Source: Clostridiales bacterium UBA3758
GTDB lineage: Bacteria; Bacillota; Clostridia; Oscillospirales; Oscillospiraceae
NCBI GenBank assembly: GCA_002371675.1
Contig: DFGE01000018.1
Span: 14,661-54,154 of the forward strand
DNA: 39,494 nt
Reading direction: 5' to 3'
The stretch's first letter is position 1; the number at the start of each line of letters is the position of its first letter. Below the pieces are notes generated by a model. The model searched no databases. It was given only the letters and a program-made list of their open reading frames with translations, and had not been told where the DNA came from. Shown one piece after another: positions 16,703-23,092 of this stretch. The position numbers were made by a program, and so were the translations under genes.

Positions 16703-17152
16703 TCAGATCTCCGTGGTCCAGTTGAGCTCCTGGATCTTCTCGTCCAGCAGCCGGAGCTTCTTGGAGCAGTCGTCGAGCTCCTTCTGCAGTTCCTTGACGG
16801 AGACCGTGCTCCTGATGGCGATCTCGGACTTGGTATAGCGGTCGACCTTCGCGCTGGCGTTGTCGAGGAAGCCGCGCATCGCCTTGAGCTTCAGCTTCAG
16901 ACAATCCCGCTCCGCCAACATTTCCGTCAGCGTGACGCCGTCGGCCCTGGTCGCGCTGTTGGCCAGATTGATGCGCGCGATCAGCGCCTGGAGCGCCGCC
17001 AGGTCTTCGTCGTATTCCTTCAGGAGGGTCTTCGGGTCCTCCGCCGGCTCCTCGCCGGCCTGCACCTTTGCGTTGTTGTTGAGCCTTTTTTCCAGCTCGG
17101 ACAGGCGCTGCTGCAGATTGGACCGCTCCGCCAATGCGTTTGCAAGCTTCAT
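16703..17152 (-). CDS. DIP1984 family protein
   Basis: This is a 149-residue, strongly helical protein. I chose the second of two close ATGs (17152, MKLANALAERSNL) because AAGGAG lies nine bases from it and only three from the first. The sequence follows the family pattern throughout: paired heptads around LSELEKRLNNNAKVQ, the EEPAEDP loop, INLANSAT, LTEMLAERD, and the C-terminal SEIAIRSTVSVKEL ending in LNWTTEI. The family is widespread in Actinobacteria and Firmicutes. It has been loosely linked to septicolysin-like names, but no biochemical role is established. It stands alone, with a large hairpin repeat directly upstream that must contain or displace its promoter. Confidence 0.88.
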   Translation of the reverse strand: MKLANALAERSNLQQRLSELEKRLNNNAKVQAGEEPAEDPKTLLKEYDEDLAALQALIARINLANSATRADGVTLTEMLAERDCLKLKLKAMRGFLDNASAKVDRYTKSEIAIRSTVSVKELQKELDDCSKKLRLLDEKIQELNWTTEI

Positions 17153-17228
17153 GTTCATGTGCTCCTTTTCCCGATATGCCTCCGGCGAAGCTGCCTCGCC
17201 GTCCTGTATTTTGCGATAAACTGTATTA

Positions 17229-17514
17229 TGTATTATAATGAATATATGATGGCGAAAAGCCAAAAAGCTATTCGCCGCGCGGCTTTGCCGTATGCTCATT
17301 ATAATGACTATATGATGGCGAAAAGCCAAAAAGCTTTTCGCCGCGCGGCTTTGCCGCGCAGCCAAACAGCATAGCTGTTTGGCCATATATTCATTTCAAT
17401 GAGCATCGGGCGAATGACCCTTTGGGTCATTCGCTGCCAAACTTGTCGTTTGGCAGCGAAATCAATCGAACCCTCGATTGATTTCGCCATCCGATGGTCA
17501 TTATAATCGCAGCC
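17229..17514. repeat. Family I hairpin repeat, copy B, with 66-bp tandem duplication and near-terminal inverted repeats
   Basis: About 17356-17513 aligns with 1-161, with paired stem substitutions. The left part is a 66-bp tandem duplication (TGATGGCG at 17247 and 17313), each unit carrying GGCGAAAAGC/GCTTTTCGCC (perfect in unit 2, one mismatch in unit 1) and GCGCGGC-type hairpins. The left end (TATAATGACTATATGATGGC, from about 17301) is a near inverted copy of the right end (GCCATCCGATGGTCATTATA, to about 17505), the layout of a MITE. No ORF. It lies between the DIP1984 and YhfC genes. Confidence 0.82.
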
Positions 17515-17554
17515 AAAGCAAAAGGCAAGAGCGCGGGGCGCTGGGGCGCGGCGC

Positions 17555-18385
17555 TTACCCGGCCGTCGGCTCTTTCAGTTCTCGATAACACCTCACCGCA
17601 AGGATCATAATGGCCGCCGCCCAAACGGCGCCCCAGAGCTCGACCGCCCACAGCGGCACGACGCCTCTCTGGTACAGCGCGGGGGCGGTGTCCGCCAGCA
17701 TGTGCAGCAGGATCGCCAGCGGCAGGCGGCCCTTCTTCGCGCGGACGACGCCGTCATACACGACGACTGTGAGCCCAATATGCACGAACATCGCCAGCAG
17801 CCGCTCAATGACGTTCATCGCCATCATGGGGTAACCGAAGGCTGCGGCCGCCTGAACAGCCGGGAGCGCCGCTGCGGCGTTTTCCTCCGTGATGTTCAAT
17901 GCTCTGAGCGCGTTTTCCGTATCTCCGGCGGAAAACAGTACCGCTACCGCGAGATAGGTGATCATGCCGGGCAGAAGGACCGTCAGGATCTCGATCCCGC
18001 CGTGACCGATACCATAGAGAACGGCATTTTCCCGGCTGCGATTCTTTTTCAGGATGTATTTCAGGATGATATGCCGTCCGCACTCCTCGAAAAGTCCGGC
18101 CATCAGGGTCCCGTAGAGCACATAGGCTGCCGTGTTCCCGTTGATGAAGCGGGAGACGGGATTATCCGCGAGGATGCAGAAATAGTGCACGCCCAGCTCC
18201 AGCACGCGGGCAGAAAGGATAAACCCGACAGCGCCGGCAATGAGCCAGCGGATAGTTGTCTGCGCTTTATGCTTCCTGCGCCAGCAGAGGAAGAAGGCGG
18301 CAGGGATCACGACCATCAGAATAACCGTGATGATCAGAGCGGGGACACTGCCTGCGCCGACGGCGATGCTCTCAAATTCCTTCAT
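17555..18385 (-). CDS. YhfC family putative intramembrane metalloprotease
   Basis: This is a 276-residue membrane protein with seven or eight hydrophobic segments. The family's presumed active-site residues are visible: GLFEECGRHIILKY (Glu-Glu and Arg, around 100), YGIGHGGIE (His, around 126), MFVHIGLT (His, around 198) and LLHMLADTAP (His and Asp, around 229). These match the CPBP-like layout of glutamic/metal-type membrane proteases. The ATG overlaps the stop of the upstream MerR gene by four bases, so the two are produced together. Because the MerR protein itself appears to span the membrane, it is a possible substrate. No YhfC substrate is known to me, and the protease activity is a family prediction. 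Confidence 0.8.
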   Translation of the reverse strand: MKEFESIAVGAGSVPALIITVILMVVIPAAFFLCWRRKHKAQTTIRWLIAGAVGFILSARVLELGVHYFCILADNPVSRFINGNTAAYVLYGTLMAGLFEECGRHIILKYILKKNRSRENAVLYGIGHGGIEILTVLLPGMITYLAVAVLFSAGDTENALRALNITEENAAAALPAVQAAAAFGYPMMAMNVIERLLAMFVHIGLTVVVYDGVVRAKKGRLPLAILLHMLADTAPALYQRGVVPLWAVELWGAVWAAAIMILAVRCYRELKEPTAG

Positions 18386-19107
18386 TTCCCGTCACCTCCC
18401 CAGACCTCCGCGCAAAAGCCTTTGTGACCGCAGGCCGTGCAGGTCAGCTTGCGGGCCGTTGGCGTATGATTGGCCCAAAAGGCCTCCTTCAAGGCGGGCT
18501 TGAAGAGTTCATGGCATTCCGGGCAGATGTATTTGACATGCCCGAAGTAGTACCGGCTGACCAGGATCCCCCAGGGGATCGCCGCCAGCACCCAGACGAC
18601 AAAGGGCCAGCAAATCCCCTTGACGATCCAGAAAATGATGGAAAACCACTGCAGCGCCGTGAGCGGGATCCCGCTCAGGATTATCGTCCAGCGCATTTTT
18701 TTCAGTTTTTTCTTGCCTTCCATAATAACGGCTATGTCACCGATGGATTCGAGAGACGCCGCACCCCGGCTTTTCAGTCCGTTTTTCAGCTCGCGAAGCC
18801 TCGCCAGCTTCTCCTGCTTCCCGGCGATCTCCTCGGCAAGGGCGCTCTCCTGCTGCTCGATCAGCAGCGAGATCAGCTTCTCGGGATGCTCCTCCCGGAG
18901 GATCTGAGAGATCGCGTCAATGGGAAGCTCCAGCTCCCGCAGGAAGCAGATGACCCGCAGGCGCTTGAGATCGTCCTCCGAATAGAGCCGCCTCCCGCCC
19001 TCGGACAGCTCGCTCGGGATCAGGATGCCTCTGGTATCGTAGTACTGGACGGTCCGGACCGTTACGCCGCAGAGCTTGGCCAGCTCTCCCGTCGTGTATT
19101 TTGACAT
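18382..19107 (-). CDS. MerR family regulator with transmembrane segments and C-terminal zinc ribbon
   Basis: This 241-residue protein starts at the ATG at 19107, eight bases after AAGGAGG. A MerR helix-turn-helix with wing occupies residues 1-70 (YTTGELAKLCGVTVRTVQYYDTRG, GGRRLYSEDDLKRL). A coiled coil follows to about 120. Two hydrophobic segments (about 143-185, with TALQWFSIIFWIVKG and PFVVWVLAAIPWG) follow a KKKLKKMR patch. A four-cysteine ribbon ends the protein (CPECHELFK and CTACGHKGFC, about 193-230). It lacks the usual drug- or metal-binding MerR C-terminus. The promoter at 19132-19162 has the 19-bp spacer with central palindrome typical of MerR-activated promoters, so it probably controls itself and the YhfC gene. 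Signal unknown; an envelope or membrane cue is likely. Confidence 0.82.
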   Translation of the reverse strand: MSKYTTGELAKLCGVTVRTVQYYDTRGILIPSELSEGGRRLYSEDDLKRLRVICFLRELELPIDAISQILREEHPEKLISLLIEQQESALAEEIAGKQEKLARLRELKNGLKSRGAASLESIGDIAVIMEGKKKLKKMRWTIILSGIPLTALQWFSIIFWIVKGICWPFVVWVLAAIPWGILVSRYYFGHVKYICPECHELFKPALKEAFWANHTPTARKLTCTACGHKGFCAEVWGGDGK

Positions 19108-19131
19108 AGCGTACACCTCCTTACGCCATGG

Positions 19132-19162
19132 ATCTTACAACATGACGCAGCGTCACAAGCAA
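19132..19162 (-). promoter_or_regulatory. MerR-type promoter with 19-bp spacer and central palindrome
   Basis: Minus-strand TTGCTT (19157-19162), exactly 19 bases, then TAAGAT (19132-19137). The spacer contains the perfect palindrome TGACGCTGCGTCA (19143-19155). Long spacers that the bound regulator untwists are the hallmark of MerR promoters. Confidence 0.65.
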
Positions 19163-19234
19163 TACCTGACGCAGGGGGATTTTTTCTTTTTCGGAAAAAT
19201 CTCGATCCCCGCCCTGTCCTTCGGGGCGAAGAAG

Positions 19235-20203
19235 TCAGCCGGCCGCAATCGTTATCGTGATATCGCCGGTATCGGTCGTGATCTCGCAGCTTCCTCCCTC
19301 GGTCGTCCCGGGCGTTCTCACTTTTCCCGTGTCGCTTTTCGCGAGGAAGATTTTGTCGGAAAGAAGCGTACCGGAGACGTCTCCCGTATCCGTGCGGATC
19401 GAAATGCGCTCCGCATCGCAGCCGTCGAGCCGGATATCTCCCGTGTCTCTTCTCAGCTCGAAGGTGCCGGACGCGACGACCTTCGTCATCACAAGGCTGC
19501 CGCTGTTCCCCTCGGAGGAGAGATTTCCGCAGCGCACGTTTTCCAGGGTCGCTCTGCCGGTGCTCACCCGGATCTCCAGATCCCCCTCTACAGCCGCATC
19601 CGACACTTTGATCCGTCCTGTGTCCGTGTCGAGCCTCATTACCGCGGCGCTCAGACCCGAAACGGCAATGTCGCCTGTGTCCGTCGTAATGACGACTTCG
19701 CCCTTTGTCGAAGCGAAGCACTGCACGCGCCCCGTATTGAGCGACACGCGGATGCTGTCAAAGGAAAAGTCCGCGGGGATACTGACGTCTCCCGTGTCGG
19801 AATCGACCGTAAGCGCGCCGTAGGTCTCGCCCGGAAGAAACACCGTGATTGCGGGGCTCTCGGTCACAACGCCGACGTGTAGGGACCAGCCTCCGCTTTT
19901 TTCCGTTTTTTCAATCGTCAGGGTGCCGCCCCGGACCGTGACGCTGTGCGGGTCGTTCTCCTCCTCGCGGCACACTACTTTGCATGTCCCGTCATCGGAG
20001 GGAACGAGCGTGATCTCCTCCGTGCTCGCGAGGACGCGGATGTTTTCAAAGCGCCCGGAAACCTCATAGGTGTTCGTCACATACGCAACTGTGCTGAATG
20101 TCCCGAACGAAAAACCGCTTGCGGCATATGCCGCCGCGCAGACGGCCGCTCCGATCACGAGCAGCAGCACCGCGGCGACCATCCATTTCGTCCTTCTGCT
20201 CAT
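19235..20203 (-). CDS. DUF4097 family membrane-anchored beta-repeat protein
   Basis: This 322-residue protein has one N-terminal membrane segment (MSRRTKWM then a valine/leucine core, about 7-28) and no obvious lipobox. The rest, presumably outside the membrane, is a beta-helix-like array of TDTGDI/DTGRI/DTGDVS repeats roughly every 20 residues, characteristic of DUF4097 'putative adhesin' domains. It is the last gene of a PadR-DUF1700-DUF4097 operon. It begins three bases after the DUF1700 stop and has its own AAGGAGG. This trio is common in Bacillota and is thought to belong to envelope-stress responses, with the PadR protein as local repressor. Molecular function is unknown. Confidence 0.85.
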   Translation of the reverse strand: MSRRTKWMVAAVLLLVIGAAVCAAAYAASGFSFGTFSTVAYVTNTYEVSGRFENIRVLASTEEITLVPSDDGTCKVVCREEENDPHSVTVRGGTLTIEKTEKSGGWSLHVGVVTESPAITVFLPGETYGALTVDSDTGDVSIPADFSFDSIRVSLNTGRVQCFASTKGEVVITTDTGDIAVSGLSAAVMRLDTDTGRIKVSDAAVEGDLEIRVSTGRATLENVRCGNLSSEGNSGSLVMTKVVASGTFELRRDTGDIRLDGCDAERISIRTDTGDVSGTLLSDKIFLAKSDTGKVRTPGTTEGGSCEITTDTGDITITIAAG

Positions 20204-20206
20204 CGT

Positions 20207-20803
20207 TCAATCCTCCTTGCCGATAATCGACGTTTTGATACCTAAAAGAGCCCTGCGTGTCAGCCTCAGGATGGCTTTTGAGATCCCTGTGGAAGCGAAA
20301 AACAGCAGGATCGCAAGGCCTGCGCAGGTAAGCCCCGCTCCGAGGGAGAACAGCGCTCCCGCGGGATTCCCGTTCTTCAGGTACAGAAAAACCCCCGCGA
20401 AGCCGGCGACGGCACAGGCCGCCAGCGAGAGATCCGCCGCGTAGACGCAGACCGCCGCGGCCCACAGGACGAGATAGACCGCCAGGATTACCGCTGCCGC
20501 GGCAATCAGAAGCGGGAGCCAGAGCGGCGCGCCGAGCACCAACAGGACGATCTCCCAGCCCTTCAGCCTTCGCCCGGGCCTGACCTTTTCCCGGACAAGC
20601 GCCGTCAGCGGGATCTCCGACGCGATCTGCTCCCTGACGGAATCCACGCCCCCGATTTCGGCTACGGCCTCTTCCTCCGGGATGCCGTCCTCCATGCGAT
20701 CGTCTATCATTTCGCTGTAAAAGGATAGCCTCTCCTCAAGCTCCCGCTGCGGCAGCCCGGAAAGCTGCCTTCTCAGCTCTGCCAGAAACCGTTCCTTATT
20801 CAT
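20207..20803 (-). CDS. DUF1700 family membrane protein
   Basis: This is a 198-residue protein. The N-terminal 75 residues are charged and helical with the family signature MNKERFLAELRRQLSGLPQRELEERLSFYSEMIDDRMEDG followed by EEEAVAEIGG. Four hydrophobic segments follow (about 85-180), ending in TRRALLGIKTSI. The ATG lies inside the 3' end of the PadR gene (8-base overlap), so translation is coupled. DUF1700 proteins accompany PadR regulators and DUF4097 proteins across Firmicutes. They are probably the membrane component of that system, but no activity is known. Confidence 0.87.
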   Translation of the reverse strand: MNKERFLAELRRQLSGLPQRELEERLSFYSEMIDDRMEDGIPEEEAVAEIGGVDSVREQIASEIPLTALVREKVRPGRRLKGWEIVLLVLGAPLWLPLLIAAAAVILAVYLVLWAAAVCVYAADLSLAACAVAGFAGVFLYLKNGNPAGALFSLGAGLTCAGLAILLFFASTGISKAILRLTRRALLGIKTSIIGKED

Positions 20804-21116
20804 GTCGGCCGTCCTCCCTGGTAATGAATCTGTAGATGGAAAGGATCTCTTTCCAGTCCTTTTTGAACTCCTCTATGCGCTGCTGCCCCTGCTGCGTGAT
20901 GTGATAATACTTCCGCAGCCGCCCCTCGTGCTCCACGCTTCTGACCGTCAGCATATCCGACGCCTCCAGCCGCTTGAGGATCGTATACAGCGTAGATTCC
21001 GACAAATCCAGATACGGCTTCATGTCCTTGATGATTTTATATCCGTAGGAGTCTTCATTCTTGATCGCCGCCAGCACGCACGCGTCCAGCAGCCCGCGCT
21101 TCAACTGAATGTCCAT
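20796..21116 (-). CDS. PadR family transcriptional regulator
   Basis: This is a 106-residue winged-helix repressor of the short PadR-s2 type. It shows the N-terminal GLLDACVLAAIKNEDSYGYKII helix pair, recognition segment LSESTLYTILKRLEASDMLTV, wing GRLRKYYHIT and a short dimerising C-terminal helix. The start follows AAAGGAGG. The promoter at 21141-21169 overlaps an ATAC/GTAT-rich region that could be its own operator, in line with PadR autorepression. It heads the DUF1700-DUF4097 operon. Confidence 0.9.
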   Translation of the reverse strand: MDIQLKRGLLDACVLAAIKNEDSYGYKIIKDMKPYLDLSESTLYTILKRLEASDMLTVRSVEHEGRLRKYYHITQQGQQRIEEFKKDWKEILSIYRFITREDGRHE

Positions 21117-21140
21117 AGGATACCTCCTTTAGCGTCATAC

Positions 21141-21169
21141 ATCGTATCATGAGGTATTGATGCTGTCAA
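21141..21169 (-). promoter_or_regulatory. Promoter of the PadR operon with possible autoregulatory site
   Basis: Minus-strand TTGACA (21164-21169), 17-bp spacer, TACGAT (21141-21146). The spacer and flank contain ATACCTCATGATACGATGTA, where ATAC, GTAT and ATGT/ACAT half-sites of PadR type overlap the -10. Confidence 0.75.
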
Positions 21170-21442
21170 GCCCTTTTGCCCGGCCCGATCCGCCGGTAAA
21201 AGGCTTTTCGGGAGAGGCAAGCCCCTCCCGAAAAAACAGACGAAGCCGCAGCATCGCAGGGATTCGCCCGCATGATATGAAATGATTTGATGATGCCGCG
21301 CGGGCGCCTGATAGCCGCCCCTACGGTGGGAAAAGGCGATCACCAACTGCAGGGGCGTCACCTGCCCTTTAGGGGGGCAACAGGATCCGAGGGGGCATAT
21401 TTCAAAGGAGTTCAAAGTGAACGATAGAGGTGTCATTTCCCC
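21170..21442. other. Intergenic region between PadR operon and lipase gene
   Basis: No gene. It contains one clear hairpin, TTTTCGGGAG (21205-21214) with CTCCCGAAAA (21225-21234), and a GCCGCCCCTACG string (21316-21327) that also occurs in the element at 34407-34614. Probably decayed repeat material. Confidence 0.45.
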
Positions 21443-22267
21443 TTAAAAACCGCGATCAGCCAAATCCTTCACGATTGCAGTATAAACATCGCAAATATCT
21501 GCAATGCCATCTCCATTTCTCCTTGAGGAGAGAGGCGAACGCCTGAAATCGATCTCATCGTAATGCGAGACGCCTCTGTTTGTTCGGCCTGTCAGCAGGG
21601 TAAAAGATTCTCCCCATTTTGCGGATTCAACGCTGACCAAGCCGTCATTCTCGCCTTCGATCATTTTTATAACAGCATTTGCGGTTGAGAGATTGATATC
21701 CGAAAGCGGGGTTCTCATTATGCCTGCAAAGCTCTGATAAAAGATACCCGGAACATCTGGGTTCTCTTTATTGAATGCTTCGGCATACTCCGTGGAAAAA
21801 TCTTTGCACACAGCATAGAAATCTGGTTTTGTGTCGCCAATGAGACCGATCCAGTTATCAACGGCAAAAGACGCAATATTGAATAGCGAGTCCGGGGCTT
21901 TCAGCAGTTTGTCGATCGTTTTTGATCCACGGTGAGGCGTCCCGATTGTCGTAATACTTGCGATATAATCCCCCATGCCCAAAGACGATGCGGCCATACG
22001 CGCCTCCAAGCCGCCTTTGGAATGTGCGATGATATTGATTTTATCAGAGTTTGTTTCCTCAAGGATCTGACGGATCCTCGCTTTGATTGTTTTCGCATTG
22101 TCCTCAATCCGGGCCCAGCAGTCCTGCTGCCCATAGAACAAAACCGCCCCGGTACTGGCAAGCGCCGCAGGTATCCGGCCCCAGTACAAGGGCCACTTCA
22201 AATCTCTGAAACCAACACCGTGAATCATCAAAATAGGATATTTTGTGCTGCGATCTTTGTTTTCCAT
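21443..22267 (-). CDS. Alpha/beta-hydrolase, triacylglycerol-lipase-like
   Basis: From the ATG at 22267, after AGGAG, the protein has 274 residues and no signal peptide, so it is probably cytoplasmic. It has the lipase fold: oxyanion-region LMIHGVGF (around 13), nucleophile elbow IIAHSKGG (Ser around 80), a GTPHRGS motif (around 107) typical of class I bacterial lipases, likely acid ENDGLVS (around 225) and likely histidine GVSHYDEIDF (around 250). A cap region lies between about 115 and 200. Substrate is probably an acyl ester. The codon use and lower GC content of this gene look different from the strongly GC-ending neighbours, suggesting a separate origin. It has its own promoter and no operon partner. 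Confidence 0.8.
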   Translation of the reverse strand: MENKDRSTKYPILMIHGVGFRDLKWPLYWGRIPAALASTGAVLFYGQQDCWARIEDNAKTIKARIRQILEETNSDKINIIAHSKGGLEARMAASSLGMGDYIASITTIGTPHRGSKTIDKLLKAPDSLFNIASFAVDNWIGLIGDTKPDFYAVCKDFSTEYAEAFNKENPDVPGIFYQSFAGIMRTPLSDINLSTANAVIKMIEGENDGLVSVESAKWGESFTLLTGRTNRGVSHYDEIDFRRSPLSSRRNGDGIADICDVYTAIVKDLADRGF

Positions 22268-22336
22268 ATCATCGCTCCTATCTCGAAATGCCAAGTAAAC
22301 ACAAAGGAAGAATGCTGACGTCTCTGCCGCATATTC

Positions 22337-22365
22337 ATCATAACACAAAAAGAAAAGCACGGCAA
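22337..22365 (-). promoter_or_regulatory. Promoter of the lipase-like gene
   Basis: Minus-strand TTGCCG (22360-22365), 17-bp spacer, TATGAT (22337-22342) preceded by an extended TG. Confidence 0.6.
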
Positions 22366-22422
22366 TTCTATCAAAACTTCCGTTCCTTTATGAACACCCC
22401 ACGAATGGGGTGCTTTTCTTTT
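22348..22422. repeat. Short inverted-repeat element with inner hairpin
   Basis: AAAAGAAAAGCAC (22348-22360) and GTGCTTTTCTTTT (22410-22422) are perfect 13-bp inverted repeats. Inside the right end is CACCCCA-CGAA-TGGGGTG, which with the T-rich arm resembles an intrinsic terminator for plus-strand transcription, although no plus-strand gene precedes it. Confidence 0.55.
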
Positions 22423-22465
22423 GGCTAAACTTTACACTTTAGATGCCGATCAGGTTCAGTGAAAT

Positions 22466-22609
22466 GCTGCCTGCGGCAGCGTGATGAGTGAACTTGCTTC
22501 GCTGCGCTCGCAGTGATATTTGATTCGCCCCAACCGGCCGCAGCCGATATCACTTGCAAAGCAAATATCACTGGCGCAGCCAATCGAACTCGCCGAAAGG
22601 CGAATCAAA
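22466..22609. repeat. Nested inverted repeats downstream of the tRNA
   Basis: CAGTGATATTTG (22511-22522) pairs with CAAATATCACTG (22562-22573). The overlapping TTTGATTCGCC (22519-22529) pairs with GGCGAATCAAA (22599-22609), so the two folds are alternatives. Smaller hairpins sit at 22466-22480 and 22591-22602. No coding potential. It resembles REP-type clusters. Confidence 0.6.
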
Positions 22610-22611
22610 CT

Positions 22612-22645
22612 GAAAAATCGACAGGTCGAAACCTGTCGATTTTTC
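22612..22645 (-). terminator. Terminator of the tRNA-Ser gene
   Basis: A perfect 15-bp stem (22612-22626/22631-22645) with a four-base loop and A/T-rich outer arms giving T runs on both strands begins two bases beyond the tRNA CCA end. Confidence 0.85.
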
Positions 22646-22646
22646 A

Positions 22647-22738
22647 TGGCGGAGATGGAGAGATTCGAACTCTCGAGGAGCTTTTGACCCCTACACGATT
22701 TCCAATCGTGCGCGCTCGACCAACTACGCGACATCTCC
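22647..22738 (-). tRNA. tRNA-Ser (anticodon GGA)
   Basis: The minus-strand transcript of 92 bases folds as a type II tRNA. The acceptor is GGAGATG/CATCTCC with discriminator G and encoded CCA (22647-22649). The D-arm contains AGTTGGTCGA, and anticodon stem CACGAT/ATCGTG encloses loop TTGGAAA (anticodon GGA). A long variable arm (GGGGTCAAAAGCTCC region) and T-arm GAGAGTTCGAATCTCTC complete it. It reads UCC/UCU serine codons. It has its own consensus promoter and terminator. Confidence 0.97.
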
Positions 22739-22781
22739 GTGTGTTGCTCAAGGGAGTACCTGTTCAATTGAGAGCTTGTCT

Positions 22782-22810
22782 ATTATAATGCCTCCCTCGT
22801 GCAAAGTCAA
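22782..22810 (-). promoter_or_regulatory. Promoter of tRNA-Ser
   Basis: Minus-strand TTGACT (22805-22810), 17-bp spacer, TATAAT (22782-22787), placed about 45 bases upstream of the mature tRNA. Confidence 0.85.
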
Positions 22811-22889
22811 GCGGGAATTTGCGCAGCAGGGCCATTTTTTCCTTTTCACCGAAAATGCCGCGCCGCACGGCGATCCGAAACGCCAAATT

Positions 22890-22907
22890 TTGTGAAGAAT
22901 TTCACGA
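22890..22907 (+). promoter_or_regulatory. Rex-like (NADH-sensing repressor) operator
   Basis: TTGTGAAGAATTTCACGA matches the published Rex box pattern TTGTGAAN4TTCACAA at all but one position. It lies 18 bases upstream of the -35 of the oxaloacetate decarboxylase promoter. Rex represses fermentative and redox genes when NADH is low. Confidence 0.55.
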
Positions 22908-22925
22908 TTTGCCGACAAATAATCG

Positions 22926-22954
22926 TTGCCGCAGGAGACGATTGGTGGTATGAT
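22926..22954 (+). promoter_or_regulatory. Promoter of the oxaloacetate decarboxylase operon
   Basis: TTGCCG (22926-22931), 17-bp spacer, TATGAT (22949-22954) with extended TG. The leader of about 130 bases is GC-rich and contains the hairpin TCCGCA-TACTG-TGCGGA (23051-23067) shortly before the ribosome binding site. Confidence 0.7.
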
Positions 22955-23092
22955 ATTATTAAAGTGGGTTTTTAGTATCCACGCCGGATTCGCGGGTCGG
23001 CAGCCCGTTGTTTTCCACCCCCGCGCCGCTCCGGGCAGGCCCCGGGCGACTCCGCATACTGTGCGGAAAACCTCTAAACGAAGGAGAAAACT

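Noticed and set aside
17249..17350. N-terminal extension of the DIP1984 protein through the repeat
   Set aside because: The extension translates the tandem hairpin repeat (duplicated SFLAFRHHI strings). The clear ribosome binding site and family alignment start at 17152.
21420..21449. Tiny plus-strand frame (GTG start, nine codons) after AAAGGAG near 21402
   Set aside because: Too short to support, not followed by an attenuator, and opposite the lipase 3' end. A chance ribosome-binding-site-like string is enough to explain it.
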